A stretch of 64,000 nt of DNA from Teredinibacter turnerae T7901. GTDB taxonomy: Bacteria > Pseudomonadota > Gammaproteobacteria > Pseudomonadales > Cellvibrionaceae. The notes under the pieces were generated by a model, which ran no database searches, was not told the origin of the DNA, and saw only the letters and a list, made by a program, of their open reading frames with translations. The DNA lies in NCBI RefSeq assembly GCF_000023025.1, contig NC_012997.1, forward strand, positions 1,038,764 through 1,102,763, in the 5' to 3' direction. Below, piece after piece: positions 11,641 through 20,470 of this stretch. Numbering within the stretch: position 1 is the stretch's first letter; each line of letters starts with the position of its first letter. A program made the translations under genes and the position numbers.

Positions 11641-11674
11641 CGTGTCTTGCGTTGGCTCCATTAACTGAACAGAT

Positions 11675-12427
11675 ATGAGTGTAAACCCCATAGAGAGTGC
11701 AAACCCGCTGCGTCATGTGGCAATCATCATGGATGGGAACAACCGCTGGGCGGAACAGCGGGGCCGGCAGGGAATTACCGGGCATCGCGCTGGTGTTGAG
11801 AGAATACGCGACGTGTTGCGTGCATGTCGCGAGGAAGGCGTGGACGCGCTCACCTTGTTTGCGTTTAGCAGCGAAAACTGGCGTAGACCTCCAAAGGAAG
11901 TCGAAGCGCTTATGGGGCTGTTTTACAATTACTTAAAAAAAGAGGCGCGTAAACTGGCCGAAGAAGGCGTTGCCATTCGGGTTATCGGCAACCGCGCCCG
12001 CTTCAGCAAAAAATTGCTCAGCGCCATTGAAGAAGCGGAGTCGATCGCTTCCAGTGGCGAAGCGACATTGATCATCGCGGCTGATTACGGTGGTTGTTGG
12101 GATATTACCCAATCTGCGAAATCACTGGCCGAAGATGCTATCGCAGGCCGAATAAGCCTGGATGACATTACCGAGCAAGCAATCGGCAGCCGAATTTCCA
12201 CCTCCTCCCTGCCGCCTCTGGACCTATTGATCCGCACCGGGGGCGAGTATCGCATCAGTAATTTTTTATTGTGGCAGGCTGCCTACGCAGAACTCTATTT
12301 CAGTGAGTTGCTCTGGCCGGAATTTGACGGTGTTGCGATGAAAACGGCTATCGAAGATTTTCGCCGCCGTCAGCGCCGGTTTGGTAAAACCGGTGCGCAA
12401 CTGGCCAACGAGGCTGCGCGTGCTTAA
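11675..12427 (+). CDS. uppS: Undecaprenyl diphosphate synthase (cis-prenyltransferase)
   Basis: UppS adds eight isopentenyl units in cis to farnesyl diphosphate, making the C55 carrier for peptidoglycan and LPS. The 250-residue protein has the catalytic Asp in HVAIIMDGNNRWA (residue 20), GHRAG, the FAFSSENWRRP motif, and the C-terminal RTGGEYRISNFLLWQAAYAE with the diphosphate-binding arginines. It needs an isoprenoid precursor supply. In most relatives dxr, which feeds that supply, lies two genes downstream, but here it is missing. The ribosome site is weak. The last eight bases overlap cdsA. Confidence 0.97.
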   Translation: MSVNPIESANPLRHVAIIMDGNNRWAEQRGRQGITGHRAGVERIRDVLRACREEGVDALTLFAFSSENWRRPPKEVEALMGLFYNYLKKEARKLAEEGVAIRVIGNRARFSKKLLSAIEEAESIASSGEATLIIAADYGGCWDITQSAKSLAEDAIAGRISLDDITEQAIGSRISTSSLPPLDLLIRTGGEYRISNFLLWQAAYAELYFSELLWPEFDGVAMKTAIEDFRRRQRRFGKTGAQLANEAARA

Positions 12428-13253
12428 ACATCGTGTGATCACCGCGTTAGTCTTGGTCTGGTTGTTGATTGGCACGCTGTTTCTTGGTGACTGGCGAGTT
12501 TTTGCTGTTGTCACCGGCCTTGTGATGGCGTTGGCCTGTTGGGAGTGGTCCGACCTTTGCGGCTTGCGGTCTAAGTTGGGCCGTGGGGCCTATACTGCGC
12601 TAGTAGCTGTGGTGGGTGTTGGCTTGGGGGTGTTCCTGCAATGGTCCGAACACCATCAAAGCCTGCAAATCCTTTTGCTTGTAGCGTGTGCCTGGTGGGC
12701 AGTTGCTCTGCTCTGGGTGCAAAGCTACCCTTCGAGTGCGATTCTATGGGGAAGCACCCCCGTTAAAATGCTGATGGGCTTGGTAATACTGATTCCCGCC
12801 TGGATAGCCCTGCTGTATCTCCGGGCGCAACCGGCCGGAGCCTGGTTGGTCTTGATGGCTTTTTTAACGGTTGCAGCGGCAGATGTAGGCGCTTACTTCG
12901 CTGGTCGTCGCTTCGGTCGTACCAAGCTAGCCAAGAATGTGAGCCCTGGAAAAACCTGGGAGGGCGTATTGGGGGGCATGGTTCTCGCGCTGCTGTGGGG
13001 TGGTTTTGCTAACCTCACCATTATTGGCGGCGATTGGCTTGCCTTGTTGGCGGTTGTGGTTCCAACCTCTCTGGTGTCTGTGATCGGGGATTTGCTCGAG
13101 AGCATGGTGAAACGACAGCGCGGGGTTAAAGACAGCGGTCGACTGCTGCCGGGGCACGGTGGGTTCCTGGATCGCATTGATGGTTTAGTTGCTGCGGCGC
13201 CAGTATTTGCGCTCGCTGTGCTGGCCTCGGGCTGGACGGTAAGCAGTGCCTAA
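12420..13253 (+). CDS. cdsA: Phosphatidate cytidylyltransferase CdsA
   Basis: CdsA makes CDP-diacylglycerol from phosphatidate and CTP in the inner membrane, the branch point to all phospholipids. I place the start at GTG 12420, which gives a protein beginning (M)LKHRVITALVLVWLLIG, as in family members, with a GAGG site eight bases upstream. The open frame back to 12381 lies inside uppS. There are about eight membrane segments. The C-terminal signature SMVKRQRGVKDSGRLLPGHG then GFLDRIDGL is complete. It overlaps uppS by eight bases. The gene normally next in line, dxr, is not present. Confidence 0.95.
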   Translation: MLKHRVITALVLVWLLIGTLFLGDWRVFAVVTGLVMALACWEWSDLCGLRSKLGRGAYTALVAVVGVGLGVFLQWSEHHQSLQILLLVACAWWAVALLWVQSYPSSAILWGSTPVKMLMGLVILIPAWIALLYLRAQPAGAWLVLMAFLTVAAADVGAYFAGRRFGRTKLAKNVSPGKTWEGVLGGMVLALLWGGFANLTIIGGDWLALLAVVVPTSLVSVIGDLLESMVKRQRGVKDSGRLLPGHGGFLDRIDGLVAAAPVFALAVLASGWTVSSA

Positions 13254-13341
13254 TGGCGGTAATTTTTGGCGGCTGTAATCTTTGATAGTTAAGGTGTCAG
13301 TCCGGTGTTACGCTTTGTTGCGTAAACAAACGTTAATTTTG

Positions 13342-13369
13342 AGAACCCCTGTTGTCTGCTGCGGTCAAA
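13342..13369 (+). promoter_or_regulatory. Candidate sigma-E type promoter upstream of rseP
   Basis: AGAACCC (13342-13348), a 15-base spacer and GTCAAA (13364-13369) fit the sigma-E pattern (GGAACTT, 15-16, GTCAAA) well in the AAC core and in the -10. It lies in the 187-base gap between cdsA and rseP. In E. coli sigma-E promoters feed rseP-bamA-skp-lpxD, so the position makes biological sense. This is unverified. Confidence 0.45.
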
Positions 13370-13440
13370 CTCGCGGGTTTTACTTGGTAGTCGGTACTTC
13401 TCCCGGCAACACAAGCAGCTATTTGCGGTACAAATAATTT

Positions 13441-14802
13441 ATGCAATTTATCTCGACCGTTTTTTATTTCCTGATCGCACTGATGATTCTGGTGGCGATC
13501 CACGAGTTTGGGCATTTTTATGTGGCCAGGCGATGTGGCGTGCGGGTATTGCGGTTTTCCATCGGATTCGGCAGTCGCTTGTTTTCGTGGCGCGATAAGC
13601 AAGGCACTGAATACGCGATCTCCGCTATTCCGCTCGGTGGTTACGTCAAAATGCTGGACGAGCGGGAAGGTGAGGTGGCGCCGGAGGATCTTCCGTACAC
13701 CTATAACCACAAGTCACCGCCGCAGCGAATTGCGATAGCGATGGCCGGCCCATTGGCGAACCTCATTTTGGCGTTCATCTTGTACTGGGTGTTTTTCTTT
13801 GTGCGTGGTGGTGTCACCTTAGCGCCGGTTATTGGTGCTGTGGATGCAGGCTCGATTGCCGCTGCCGCTGGCCTCGAGAAGGGGCAGGAGATAGTCGCGG
13901 TCGATGGGCGTGCAGTGCACAGTCGGCGAGACGTTGAGTTGATGCTATTGAACCGGGTTGGCGAAACAGGGCAAATAGCCTTTGTTGTGACCTATCCCGG
14001 ATCGGATTTACAGTACGAATCACGCGCAAACATTAATGGCTGGATGCAGGACGTGGTCGCGCCAGATCTTGTCAAAGGTGTCGGCATCCGGTTTTTCGAG
14101 CCGAAAATCGCGACAGAAATTGGCACTGTAGAACCGGAGAGCGCGGCCGCACGCGCAGGTTTTAAAGAAGGCGACCGCATACTCGAAGCTGACGGGGTTG
14201 CGATGGAGGACGGGCGCCAGTGGATCGATTATGTGCGTGCTCACCCGGCCGAAGAAATTCGGGTCCTGGTGGCCCGTGATAATGGGCAAGAAGAGTTGTT
14301 CCTTACGCCTGGCGTTAAAAAAGATAGCGCGGGGATAGAGTACGGTTTTGCTGGCGTGAGCTTGCCACAGGTTGATTCCTGGCCGGAAGAAATGGTGCGC
14401 TTTCAACATTTTGGCCCGTTGGATAGTGCGGTGAAAGCTGCTCAAGAGACGCGTGATGTGGTCACGATGGTGCTGCTTTCTGTCAAAAAACTGGTCGTGG
14501 GTGAAATATCCACGAAAAACTTGAGCGGCCCGATTGGCATTGCTAAAGTTGCCGGCGACTCAGCAAAGGCGGGTATTTGGTCCTTTGTAAATTTTCTTGC
14601 CTATATCAGTGTTCTTCTCGGCGTGTTCAACCTGTTGCCCATACCGGTTTTGGACGGTGGCCATATTGTTTACGGCCTGATTGAGTGGGTTAAAGGCAGT
14701 CCTGTTTCCGAAAAAGTGCAGGTCTGGGGTTATCAGGTTGGTATGGCCTTAATCCTCGGGTTGATGGCGATAGCCTTTTATCACGACATCATGCGCCTTT
14801 AG
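13441..14802 (+). CDS. rseP: RseP site-2 intramembrane zinc protease
   Basis: RseP cleaves anti-sigma factor RseA (and leftover signal peptides) within the inner membrane, releasing sigma-E during envelope stress. The 453-residue protein has the zinc motif HEFGH (residues 21-25) in the first membrane helix and two periplasmic PDZ domains (about 110-290). The second zinc/active-site motif is in NLLPIPVLDGGH near residue 396. A last membrane helix ends the protein. The N-terminus MQFISTVFYFLIALMILVAI fits known RseP, although there is no good ribosome site. bamA follows closely, making an envelope-assembly operon. Confidence 0.96.
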   Translation: MQFISTVFYFLIALMILVAIHEFGHFYVARRCGVRVLRFSIGFGSRLFSWRDKQGTEYAISAIPLGGYVKMLDEREGEVAPEDLPYTYNHKSPPQRIAIAMAGPLANLILAFILYWVFFFVRGGVTLAPVIGAVDAGSIAAAAGLEKGQEIVAVDGRAVHSRRDVELMLLNRVGETGQIAFVVTYPGSDLQYESRANINGWMQDVVAPDLVKGVGIRFFEPKIATEIGTVEPESAAARAGFKEGDRILEADGVAMEDGRQWIDYVRAHPAEEIRVLVARDNGQEELFLTPGVKKDSAGIEYGFAGVSLPQVDSWPEEMVRFQHFGPLDSAVKAAQETRDVVTMVLLSVKKLVVGEISTKNLSGPIGIAKVAGDSAKAGIWSFVNFLAYISVLLGVFNLLPIPVLDGGHIVYGLIEWVKGSPVSEKVQVWGYQVGMALILGLMAIAFYHDIMRL

Positions 14803-14860
14803 CGCTATGCGTGTTTACATAAAAAGAAAGAAGATTGTTTTGTTGAAATTCCCGAACCTT

Positions 14861-17542
14861 ATGAAGCGTCTACTGCTGTTTTTATCTTTGGCGATTGTCG
14901 CCGTGCCTGTTTTTTCTCAAGAGTTTGTTGTTGGTGACATTCGCCTGGAGGGATTACAGCGTGTTTCCGCGAGCCCTGTGTTTGCAGCCCTGCCTGTCCA
15001 GGTCGGTGATACTGTTGATGGCGAAAGCGTGCGTAACGTTATTCGCTCATTGTTCGAGACCGGGTTTTTTACCAATATCCAGGTGGCGCGCGAAGGCAAT
15101 GTATTGATTGTTATCTTGCAGGAGCGCCCCTCGATCAAGAAAATTGAGATCGAGGGCAACAAGGCAATCAAAACCGAACAACTCACCGATGTGATGGACG
15201 AGAATAACCTGAAGGAAGGTGAGATTCTTCAGCAGGATTTGCTGCAAGCCATCACCCGTGAGTTGGAGAGACAATATGTTTCTCGGGCGCGGTATGGTGC
15301 ATCTGTAGAAGCCAAAGTCAAAGACCTGCCCAATAATATGGTGGGCATTGATATTGAGGTTGACGAGGGCAAGCCGGCAAAAATCAAACATTTGAATATT
15401 GTCGGCAATAAGGTTTTCTCTGACGACGAGTTGTTGGACGGTTTCGAGCTGACCACCACACACTGGAATTCATTCTTTACCAGCAGTGATCAGTACGCTC
15501 GTGAGAAACTGACCGGTGATATTGAAAAACTGGAATCGTTTTATCTCGACCGTGGTTATCTCGACTTCGAAGTTGTGTCGAGTCAGGTATCCATCAGCCC
15601 GGACAAAACTCAGGTGTTCATCACCCTTAATGTGAACGAAGGGGAAATCTACACGGTTAAGAAGATCGATATTGCTGGCGACCCGATTATTCCAGAAGAG
15701 CGGATGCGCCGCCTGGTGCTGTTGCGCGAAGATCGTACCTTCTCGCAACGGGATATGACTGATACGTCGGAATATCTCAAAACCATGATGGGTAACTCTG
15801 GCTACACCAACGCAAAGGTTGAAGGTATTCCCGAAAAAAATCAGGCCGAACACACTGTGGACGTCACCTTTTTCGTGGACCCAGGCCAACGTGTTTATGT
15901 TCGCCGGGTGAATTTCAGCGGAAACACCAAGACCAGTGATGAAGTTGTGCGCCGCGAAATGCGCCAGTTGGAAAGCGCTTCTGCATCGAATGCGAAAATC
16001 GATCACTCCAAGGTGCGGCTCGAGCGTTTGGGTTACTTTAAAACCGTGGACGTAAAAACTAATCCGGTTCCAGGTTCCGACGACTTGATCGATGTGGATT
16101 ACACGCTTGAAGAGCAGCCTTCGGGCACTATTCAGGCGAGCGTAGGTTATGCGCAAACCACGAAGTTGAACCTGAGCGTGTCTGTCCAGCAAAATAACTG
16201 GCTGGGTACCGGTAAGCAGGTGGGCTTCGGGGTGCAGAAAAACACCTACCAGACTATGTACAGCTACAACTATAACGACCCGTATTTCACCCCAGACGGA
16301 GTCAGTCGAGGCTTTAGCGCCTATTATCGTACGCGGGATTACGAAAAAATTAACGTTTCCCGCTACAGCACCGATGCCTTCGGTGCGGACATTACCTTCG
16401 GTTATCCAATCTCCGAAATTTCCCGCTTAGGGTTTGGTGTGGGTGTTGTTCACCAGGACATCCGCACCGGTGCCTATGCGCCGCAGGAAATTATCAGTTC
16501 GCCGAAACTCTATTCTGGCACTAGCTACGTTGCTCAGTCTGATTGGGAAGCTGGTGTCTCTGGCAGCAATGGTATCCCTTATTCATCGGACGGAAGTCTG
16601 GACGAATTCCAGTTCCCGGTTTACCAGGTTACTGAGGATATGCTTCTCGGCTCTTACCCTGGGTTTATCGACCTGTATGGAGACACGTTTACCAGCGGGA
16701 CTGCACAGCTCAGTTGGTCGCGGAGAACGCTTAACCGCGGTATTCTTGCAACGCGCGGTAGCTCACAGGTTCTGGCCGCTGAGGCGACCTTCCCCGGCAG
16801 TGAGATGGAGTATTACAAGCTTACCTACACCGGGTCGATTTACTTCCCGCTGTATCGTGAATTTACGTTGCGGTTGAAAACACGGCTTGGCTACGGCGAT
16901 GGGTTTAACAGCATGGATGAGCTGCCGTTTTTTGAAAACTATTATGCGGGTGGTTTCGGTTCTGTACGCGGCTACGAACGCTCCACGCTGGGGCCACGCG
17001 GTACCCCGTCGGTGAGTTACAACCGGGCACAAACCACCGGCTGGACAGACCTTAACCGCGACGGTCAGGCGTATTCCGGTTTTTACCCTCAGTCTCCAGA
17101 GCTTGGGGCAAGTGCGTACGTTCGCTGTGACGACCCGACTTCACCAACCCTTTACAGTGCCTCTGGTGGTGCCGCGGTTTGTGAGCCAGGTAAATTAATC
17201 GCATACGAAACAGGCTATCCGGCCAATATTGGCGGCAACATTTTGATGGAGTTCTCATCAGAGCTGTTACTTCCGATACCGTTTATTGAAGATAGCAGTC
17301 AGATGCAGTTGGTCGCATTCGTGGATGCTGGTAATGTATTTTCCGGTTATTGCCGCGAGGACAGATACGATCGCCTTAACTGTCACGAACCAGATCTTAA
17401 TCGCCTCAGCTCTTCAGCAGGTATCGGTTTTACCTGGATTTCCGGTTTCGGGCCTATGACCTTCAGTTACGCTGTACCACTGCACAAAAACGAGCTGGAT
17501 AACGCGGAATACTTCCAGTTTTCCTTTGGTACTGGATTTTAA
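14861..17542 (+). CDS. bamA: Outer membrane protein assembly factor BamA
   Basis: BamA is the Omp85 core of the BAM complex that folds beta-barrels into the outer membrane. I choose the start at 14861 (MKRLLLFLSLAIVAVPVFSQ), a clean signal peptide cleaved near residue 20. The frame opens 18 codons earlier. Five POTRA domains span about 22-420, then a 16-strand barrel ends in the C-terminal Phe of QFSFGTGF. The loop-6 signature reads SVRGYERSTLGPRG (RGF is the commoner form). At 893 residues it exceeds the E. coli protein (810). The excess lies in barrel loops, one near residue 565 and one with a cysteine pair (YVRCDD and AAVCEP) near 755-780. Confidence 0.95.
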   Translation: MKRLLLFLSLAIVAVPVFSQEFVVGDIRLEGLQRVSASPVFAALPVQVGDTVDGESVRNVIRSLFETGFFTNIQVAREGNVLIVILQERPSIKKIEIEGNKAIKTEQLTDVMDENNLKEGEILQQDLLQAITRELERQYVSRARYGASVEAKVKDLPNNMVGIDIEVDEGKPAKIKHLNIVGNKVFSDDELLDGFELTTTHWNSFFTSSDQYAREKLTGDIEKLESFYLDRGYLDFEVVSSQVSISPDKTQVFITLNVNEGEIYTVKKIDIAGDPIIPEERMRRLVLLREDRTFSQRDMTDTSEYLKTMMGNSGYTNAKVEGIPEKNQAEHTVDVTFFVDPGQRVYVRRVNFSGNTKTSDEVVRREMRQLESASASNAKIDHSKVRLERLGYFKTVDVKTNPVPGSDDLIDVDYTLEEQPSGTIQASVGYAQTTKLNLSVSVQQNNWLGTGKQVGFGVQKNTYQTMYSYNYNDPYFTPDGVSRGFSAYYRTRDYEKINVSRYSTDAFGADITFGYPISEISRLGFGVGVVHQDIRTGAYAPQEIISSPKLYSGTSYVAQSDWEAGVSGSNGIPYSSDGSLDEFQFPVYQVTEDMLLGSYPGFIDLYGDTFTSGTAQLSWSRRTLNRGILATRGSSQVLAAEATFPGSEMEYYKLTYTGSIYFPLYREFTLRLKTRLGYGDGFNSMDELPFFENYYAGGFGSVRGYERSTLGPRGTPSVSYNRAQTTGWTDLNRDGQAYSGFYPQSPELGASAYVRCDDPTSPTLYSASGGAAVCEPGKLIAYETGYPANIGGNILMEFSSELLLPIPFIEDSSQMQLVAFVDAGNVFSGYCREDRYDRLNCHEPDLNRLSSSAGIGFTWISGFGPMTFSYAVPLHKNELDNAEYFQFSFGTGF

Positions 17543-17572
17543 ATACACATAAATACAACAGAGAGAATTTCG

Positions 17573-18082
17573 ATGATTACCAAACAATTGCTCGCGGGTG
17601 TCGCTTTAACCTTGATGGCTAGCCTGGCGTTCGCAGATCGTGTGGCTGTTTTTGACGCTCAGGGTGCTGTGCTGCAAACCAAAAAGGCAGCCAAGGTGAT
17701 GGAAACCCTGAAAGCAAAACCTGAATACGCCGAGTTGACTGCGCAAGTGGAAAGTTTGCAGGCTGACCTGAAAGCGATGGCGAAAGAGCAGGAAAACAAA
17801 GGTATGACCTGGAGCCAGGAGCAAGCGATGGATCATCGCAAAAAAATGGAATATGTTCAGGCAGACCTACAATTAGCGGTAAAAAAACTGCAAGCGGAAA
17901 ATTCCGCTGTACTCAGTCGCCTGATGCAAGAATCGCAAGAAAGTCTGCGTGAAATTCTGGGTAAGCTGGTTCAAACTGAAGGCATTGATATAGTAATTCC
18001 AGCGCAAGGCGTTATCTATGCCAACCCTAAGTCAGATATTACGCTGAAGGTATCTGCTGAGTTGGATAAACTCGCTAAGTAA
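17573..18082 (+). CDS. skp: Periplasmic chaperone Skp/OmpH
   Basis: Skp is a trimeric periplasmic holdase that carries unfolded outer membrane proteins to BAM. The 169-residue protein has a signal peptide (about 21 residues, ending SLAFA). The DRVAVFDAQGAVLQTKKA start of the OmpH fold follows, then two long charged helices forming the tentacles (about 55-125) and the closing IDIVIPAQGVIYANPKSDIT strands. Its position directly after bamA is the usual one. Sequence conservation in this family is low, but fold pattern and context agree. Confidence 0.93.
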   Translation: MITKQLLAGVALTLMASLAFADRVAVFDAQGAVLQTKKAAKVMETLKAKPEYAELTAQVESLQADLKAMAKEQENKGMTWSQEQAMDHRKKMEYVQADLQLAVKKLQAENSAVLSRLMQESQESLREILGKLVQTEGIDIVIPAQGVIYANPKSDITLKVSAELDKLAK

Positions 18083-18134
18083 GTCGATTTTTTTCGATAC
18101 TTGATTAAAACCGAGTCCAAAGTAGAGGCGGATA

Positions 18135-19157
18135 GTGAGCACAAAATCCTTTAGCTTGGCGGAGTTGGCTGAGTTTCTCGGATGTGAGTACCGCGGCGAC
18201 GCAACACACCGTGTTACTGCTATCGCGCCTTTGTCGGATGCATCCGACTCGCAAATTACGTTCGTGGCCCAGGATAAGTACCTGGCGCAATTGGCTGGTA
18301 TTTCACCTGGGATTGTAGTGTTGCGTGAAAAGCACGCAGCGGCTTATTCCGGCAATCGGATTCTGGCCGCGGATCCTTATCTGGCTTATGCTCGCCTTTC
18401 CGCATTGTTTAACCCACGTTCACCCCTGTCGAAAGAAATCCACCCCACAGCCATTGTCGATAGTTCTGCTGTTTTAGCTGATGGCGTCGCGGTGGGCCCC
18501 AACTGTGTTATTGGTGCTAATGTCCGTGTCGGCCAAGGTACTGAAATTCATGCAGGCACAGTGATCGGTGAAGCAACGATTGTCGGTGATAATTGCCGCC
18601 TTTACCCGCGCGTAACCCTTTATGACAGAGTTACAATCGGCGACAGGGTCACTGTCCATAGTGGCGCGGTGATTGGGGCAGACGGTTTTGGGTTTGCGCC
18701 CAGTAGAACTGACGGTTGGGTTAAAATTGAGCAGCTTGCCAGTGTCCGCATTGGTAATAATGTGGAAATCGGTGCAAATACAACGATTGATCGTGGTGCC
18801 TTGCACGATACAGTTGTTGAAGATGGCGCCATAATCGACAATCTCGTGCACCTCGCCCATGGCGTGTCCATCGGCGAGGGCACAGCAATTGCCGCTTGCG
18901 TTGGTATTGCCGGAAGCACAACTGTCGGTAAAAATTGTCTGCTTGGCGGTGCCGTAGGAATCTCCGGGCATCTGCACATTGCGGATAACACCCAGTTTCA
19001 CGGGGGCACCGTTGTTACCCGTCATGTAAGCGAGCCCGGTTCTTATGCTTCCGCAGCACCGATGCAGGAAGTCCGTGCGTGGCGCCGTAATTCCGTTCGC
19101 TATACTCAATTGGATGAGATGGCCTACAGGCTGCGAAAGCTGGAAAAAGAACAGTAG
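18135..19157 (+). CDS. lpxD: UDP-3-O-acyl-glucosamine N-acyltransferase LpxD
   Basis: LpxD adds the second 3-hydroxyacyl chain, to the 2-amino group, in lipid A synthesis. The 340-residue protein has the N-terminal uridine-binding domain (to about 100), then a left-handed beta-helix of hexapeptide repeats. The catalytic His lies in NLVHLAHGVSIG, and a C-terminal helix carries the acyl carrier protein contact. Translation starts at GTG 18135, preceded by AGAGGCGG. It lies 52 bases after skp, and fabZ follows after 65. Confidence 0.96.
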   Translation: MSTKSFSLAELAEFLGCEYRGDATHRVTAIAPLSDASDSQITFVAQDKYLAQLAGISPGIVVLREKHAAAYSGNRILAADPYLAYARLSALFNPRSPLSKEIHPTAIVDSSAVLADGVAVGPNCVIGANVRVGQGTEIHAGTVIGEATIVGDNCRLYPRVTLYDRVTIGDRVTVHSGAVIGADGFGFAPSRTDGWVKIEQLASVRIGNNVEIGANTTIDRGALHDTVVEDGAIIDNLVHLAHGVSIGEGTAIAACVGIAGSTTVGKNCLLGGAVGISGHLHIADNTQFHGGTVVTRHVSEPGSYASAAPMQEVRAWRRNSVRYTQLDEMAYRLRKLEKEQ

Positions 19158-19222
19158 CCGCTTTTTTTCATAAACCAAATGTTAGATAGTTGTTCCTTGC
19201 CCGAACAACTGGGGAAGATTAT

Positions 19223-19663
19223 ATGCTCGACATTCTTGAAATTCGTAAATACCTGCCGCACCGCTACCCGTTTTTGATGATCGATAGGGTGGTGGAACTC
19301 ATCGAAGGTGAGTCCATAACGGCGTACAAGAATGTGTCTATTAACGAAGAGATATTTCAAGGACACTTCCCCCATTTCCCAGTTTTTCCCGGCGTGCTTT
19401 TAATTGAAGCAATGGCTCAGGCTTGTGGCGTTCTGGGTTTTAAAACCGCTAATAAAACGCCGGAAGATGGCTCCATTTATTTGTTCGCGGGTATCGATGG
19501 CGTTCGCTTTAAGCGGCAGGTTGTACCTGGCGATCGTGTGTATTTTGAATGCAAGGTGGTTTCTGCGAAACGCGGTATCTGGAAGTTCGATTGTGTGGCG
19601 AAAGTCGACGGCGAACTGGTGACATCTGCAACTATTATGTGTGCTGACAGGGTCGTCGGTTAA
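19223..19663 (+). CDS. fabZ: 3-hydroxyacyl-ACP dehydratase FabZ
   Basis: FabZ dehydrates 3-hydroxyacyl-ACP in fatty acid elongation and competes with LpxA/LpxD for the same substrates. The hot-dog-fold protein is 146 residues from the ATG at 19223 ([19 protein letters not shown]), which has GGGGAAG just upstream. The frame is also open from a TTG at 19190, without support. The catalytic His is in [15 protein letters not shown] and the Glu in [11 protein letters not shown]. The lpxD-fabZ-lpxA-lpxB order is conserved. Confidence 0.97.
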   Translation: MLDILEIRKYLPHRYPFLMIDRVVELIEGESITAYKNVSINEEIFQGHFPHFPVFPGVLLIEAMAQACGVLGFKTANKTPEDGSIYLFAGIDGVRFKRQVVPGDRVYFECKVVSAKRGIWKFDCVAKVDGELVTSATIMCADRVVG

Positions 19664-19687
19664 CGAACAGAGGCAAGCAGACACGCC

Positions 19688-20470
19688 ATGACTGATTCCC
19701 TGATTTCCGAACATGCGCTTATCCATCCGACCGCCAAGATTGGCGAAGGGGTAAAAATTGGCCCCTGGACATCGGTGGGTGCGGACGTAACCATTGGTGA
19801 AGGTACTGAAATCGCATCTCATGTTGTTGTTAAAGGCCCCACGTTTATAGGTAAAAACAACAAGATTTTTCAGTTTTCTTCTATTGGCGAAGATACTCCG
19901 GACCTGAAATACAAAGGTGAGCCAACTCGGCTGGTGATTGGTGACAACAACACTATTCGCGAAGGTGTAACCATTCATCGCGGCACCATCCAGGATCGTA
20001 ACGAAACTACTATTGGCGACAATAATCTGATCATGGCGTACGTCCATATTGGTCATGATAGTGTGTTGGGTAATAACTGTATTCTGGTGAACAACGCCAG
20101 TCTTGCCGGTCATGTACATGTGGGTGATTGGGCGATTATGAGCGGTTATGTGCTGATACATCAGTTCTGCCATATCGGCGCCCATAGTTTTGTTGGTATG
20201 GGCGCAGGTGTCGCCAAAGACGTACCCGCGTATGTGATGGTGACTGGTGCTCCCGCGTCGGCGCGCAGCATCAATGTTGAAGGACTTAAGCGGCGTGGAT
20301 TCAGCAAGGAAGATATAGCTGAACTGATGCGTGCTTACAAAACTGTTTACCGGCGTGGGCTCACGTTAGAAGAGGCCATCTCTGAGTTGAGCGAAGCGCA
20401 GGAGCAGCATCCTTGTCTGGTGCCTTTAGTGGAGTCCTTGAAAAGTTCCACGCGCGGGATTACGCGTTAA
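19688..20470 (+). CDS. lpxA: UDP-N-acetylglucosamine acyltransferase LpxA
   Basis: LpxA catalyses the first step of lipid A synthesis, transferring 3-hydroxyacyl from ACP to the 3-OH of UDP-GlcNAc. The 260-residue protein is a left-handed beta-helix trimer subunit. The catalytic His lies in MAYVHIGHDSVLGNN, with the IREGVTIHRGT loop and the GLKRRGFSKEDI start of the C-terminal helical domain. The stop overlaps the lpxB ATG by one base. Confidence 0.97.
   Translation: MTDSLISEHALIHPTAKIGEGVKIGPWTSVGADVTIGEGTEIASHVVVKGPTFIGKNNKIFQFSSIGEDTPDLKYKGEPTRLVIGDNNTIREGVTIHRGTIQDRNETTIGDNNLIMAYVHIGHDSVLGNNCILVNNASLAGHVHVGDWAIMSGYVLIHQFCHIGAHSFVGMGAGVAKDVPAYVMVTGAPASARSINVEGLKRRGFSKEDIAELMRAYKTVYRRGLTLEEAISELSEAQEQHPCLVPLVESLKSSTRGITR

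Noticed and set aside
19400-20185. 261-codon frame antisense to fabZ and lpxA
   Set aside because: Both sense genes are complete with catalytic residues, and the antisense frame spans their junction without meaning.
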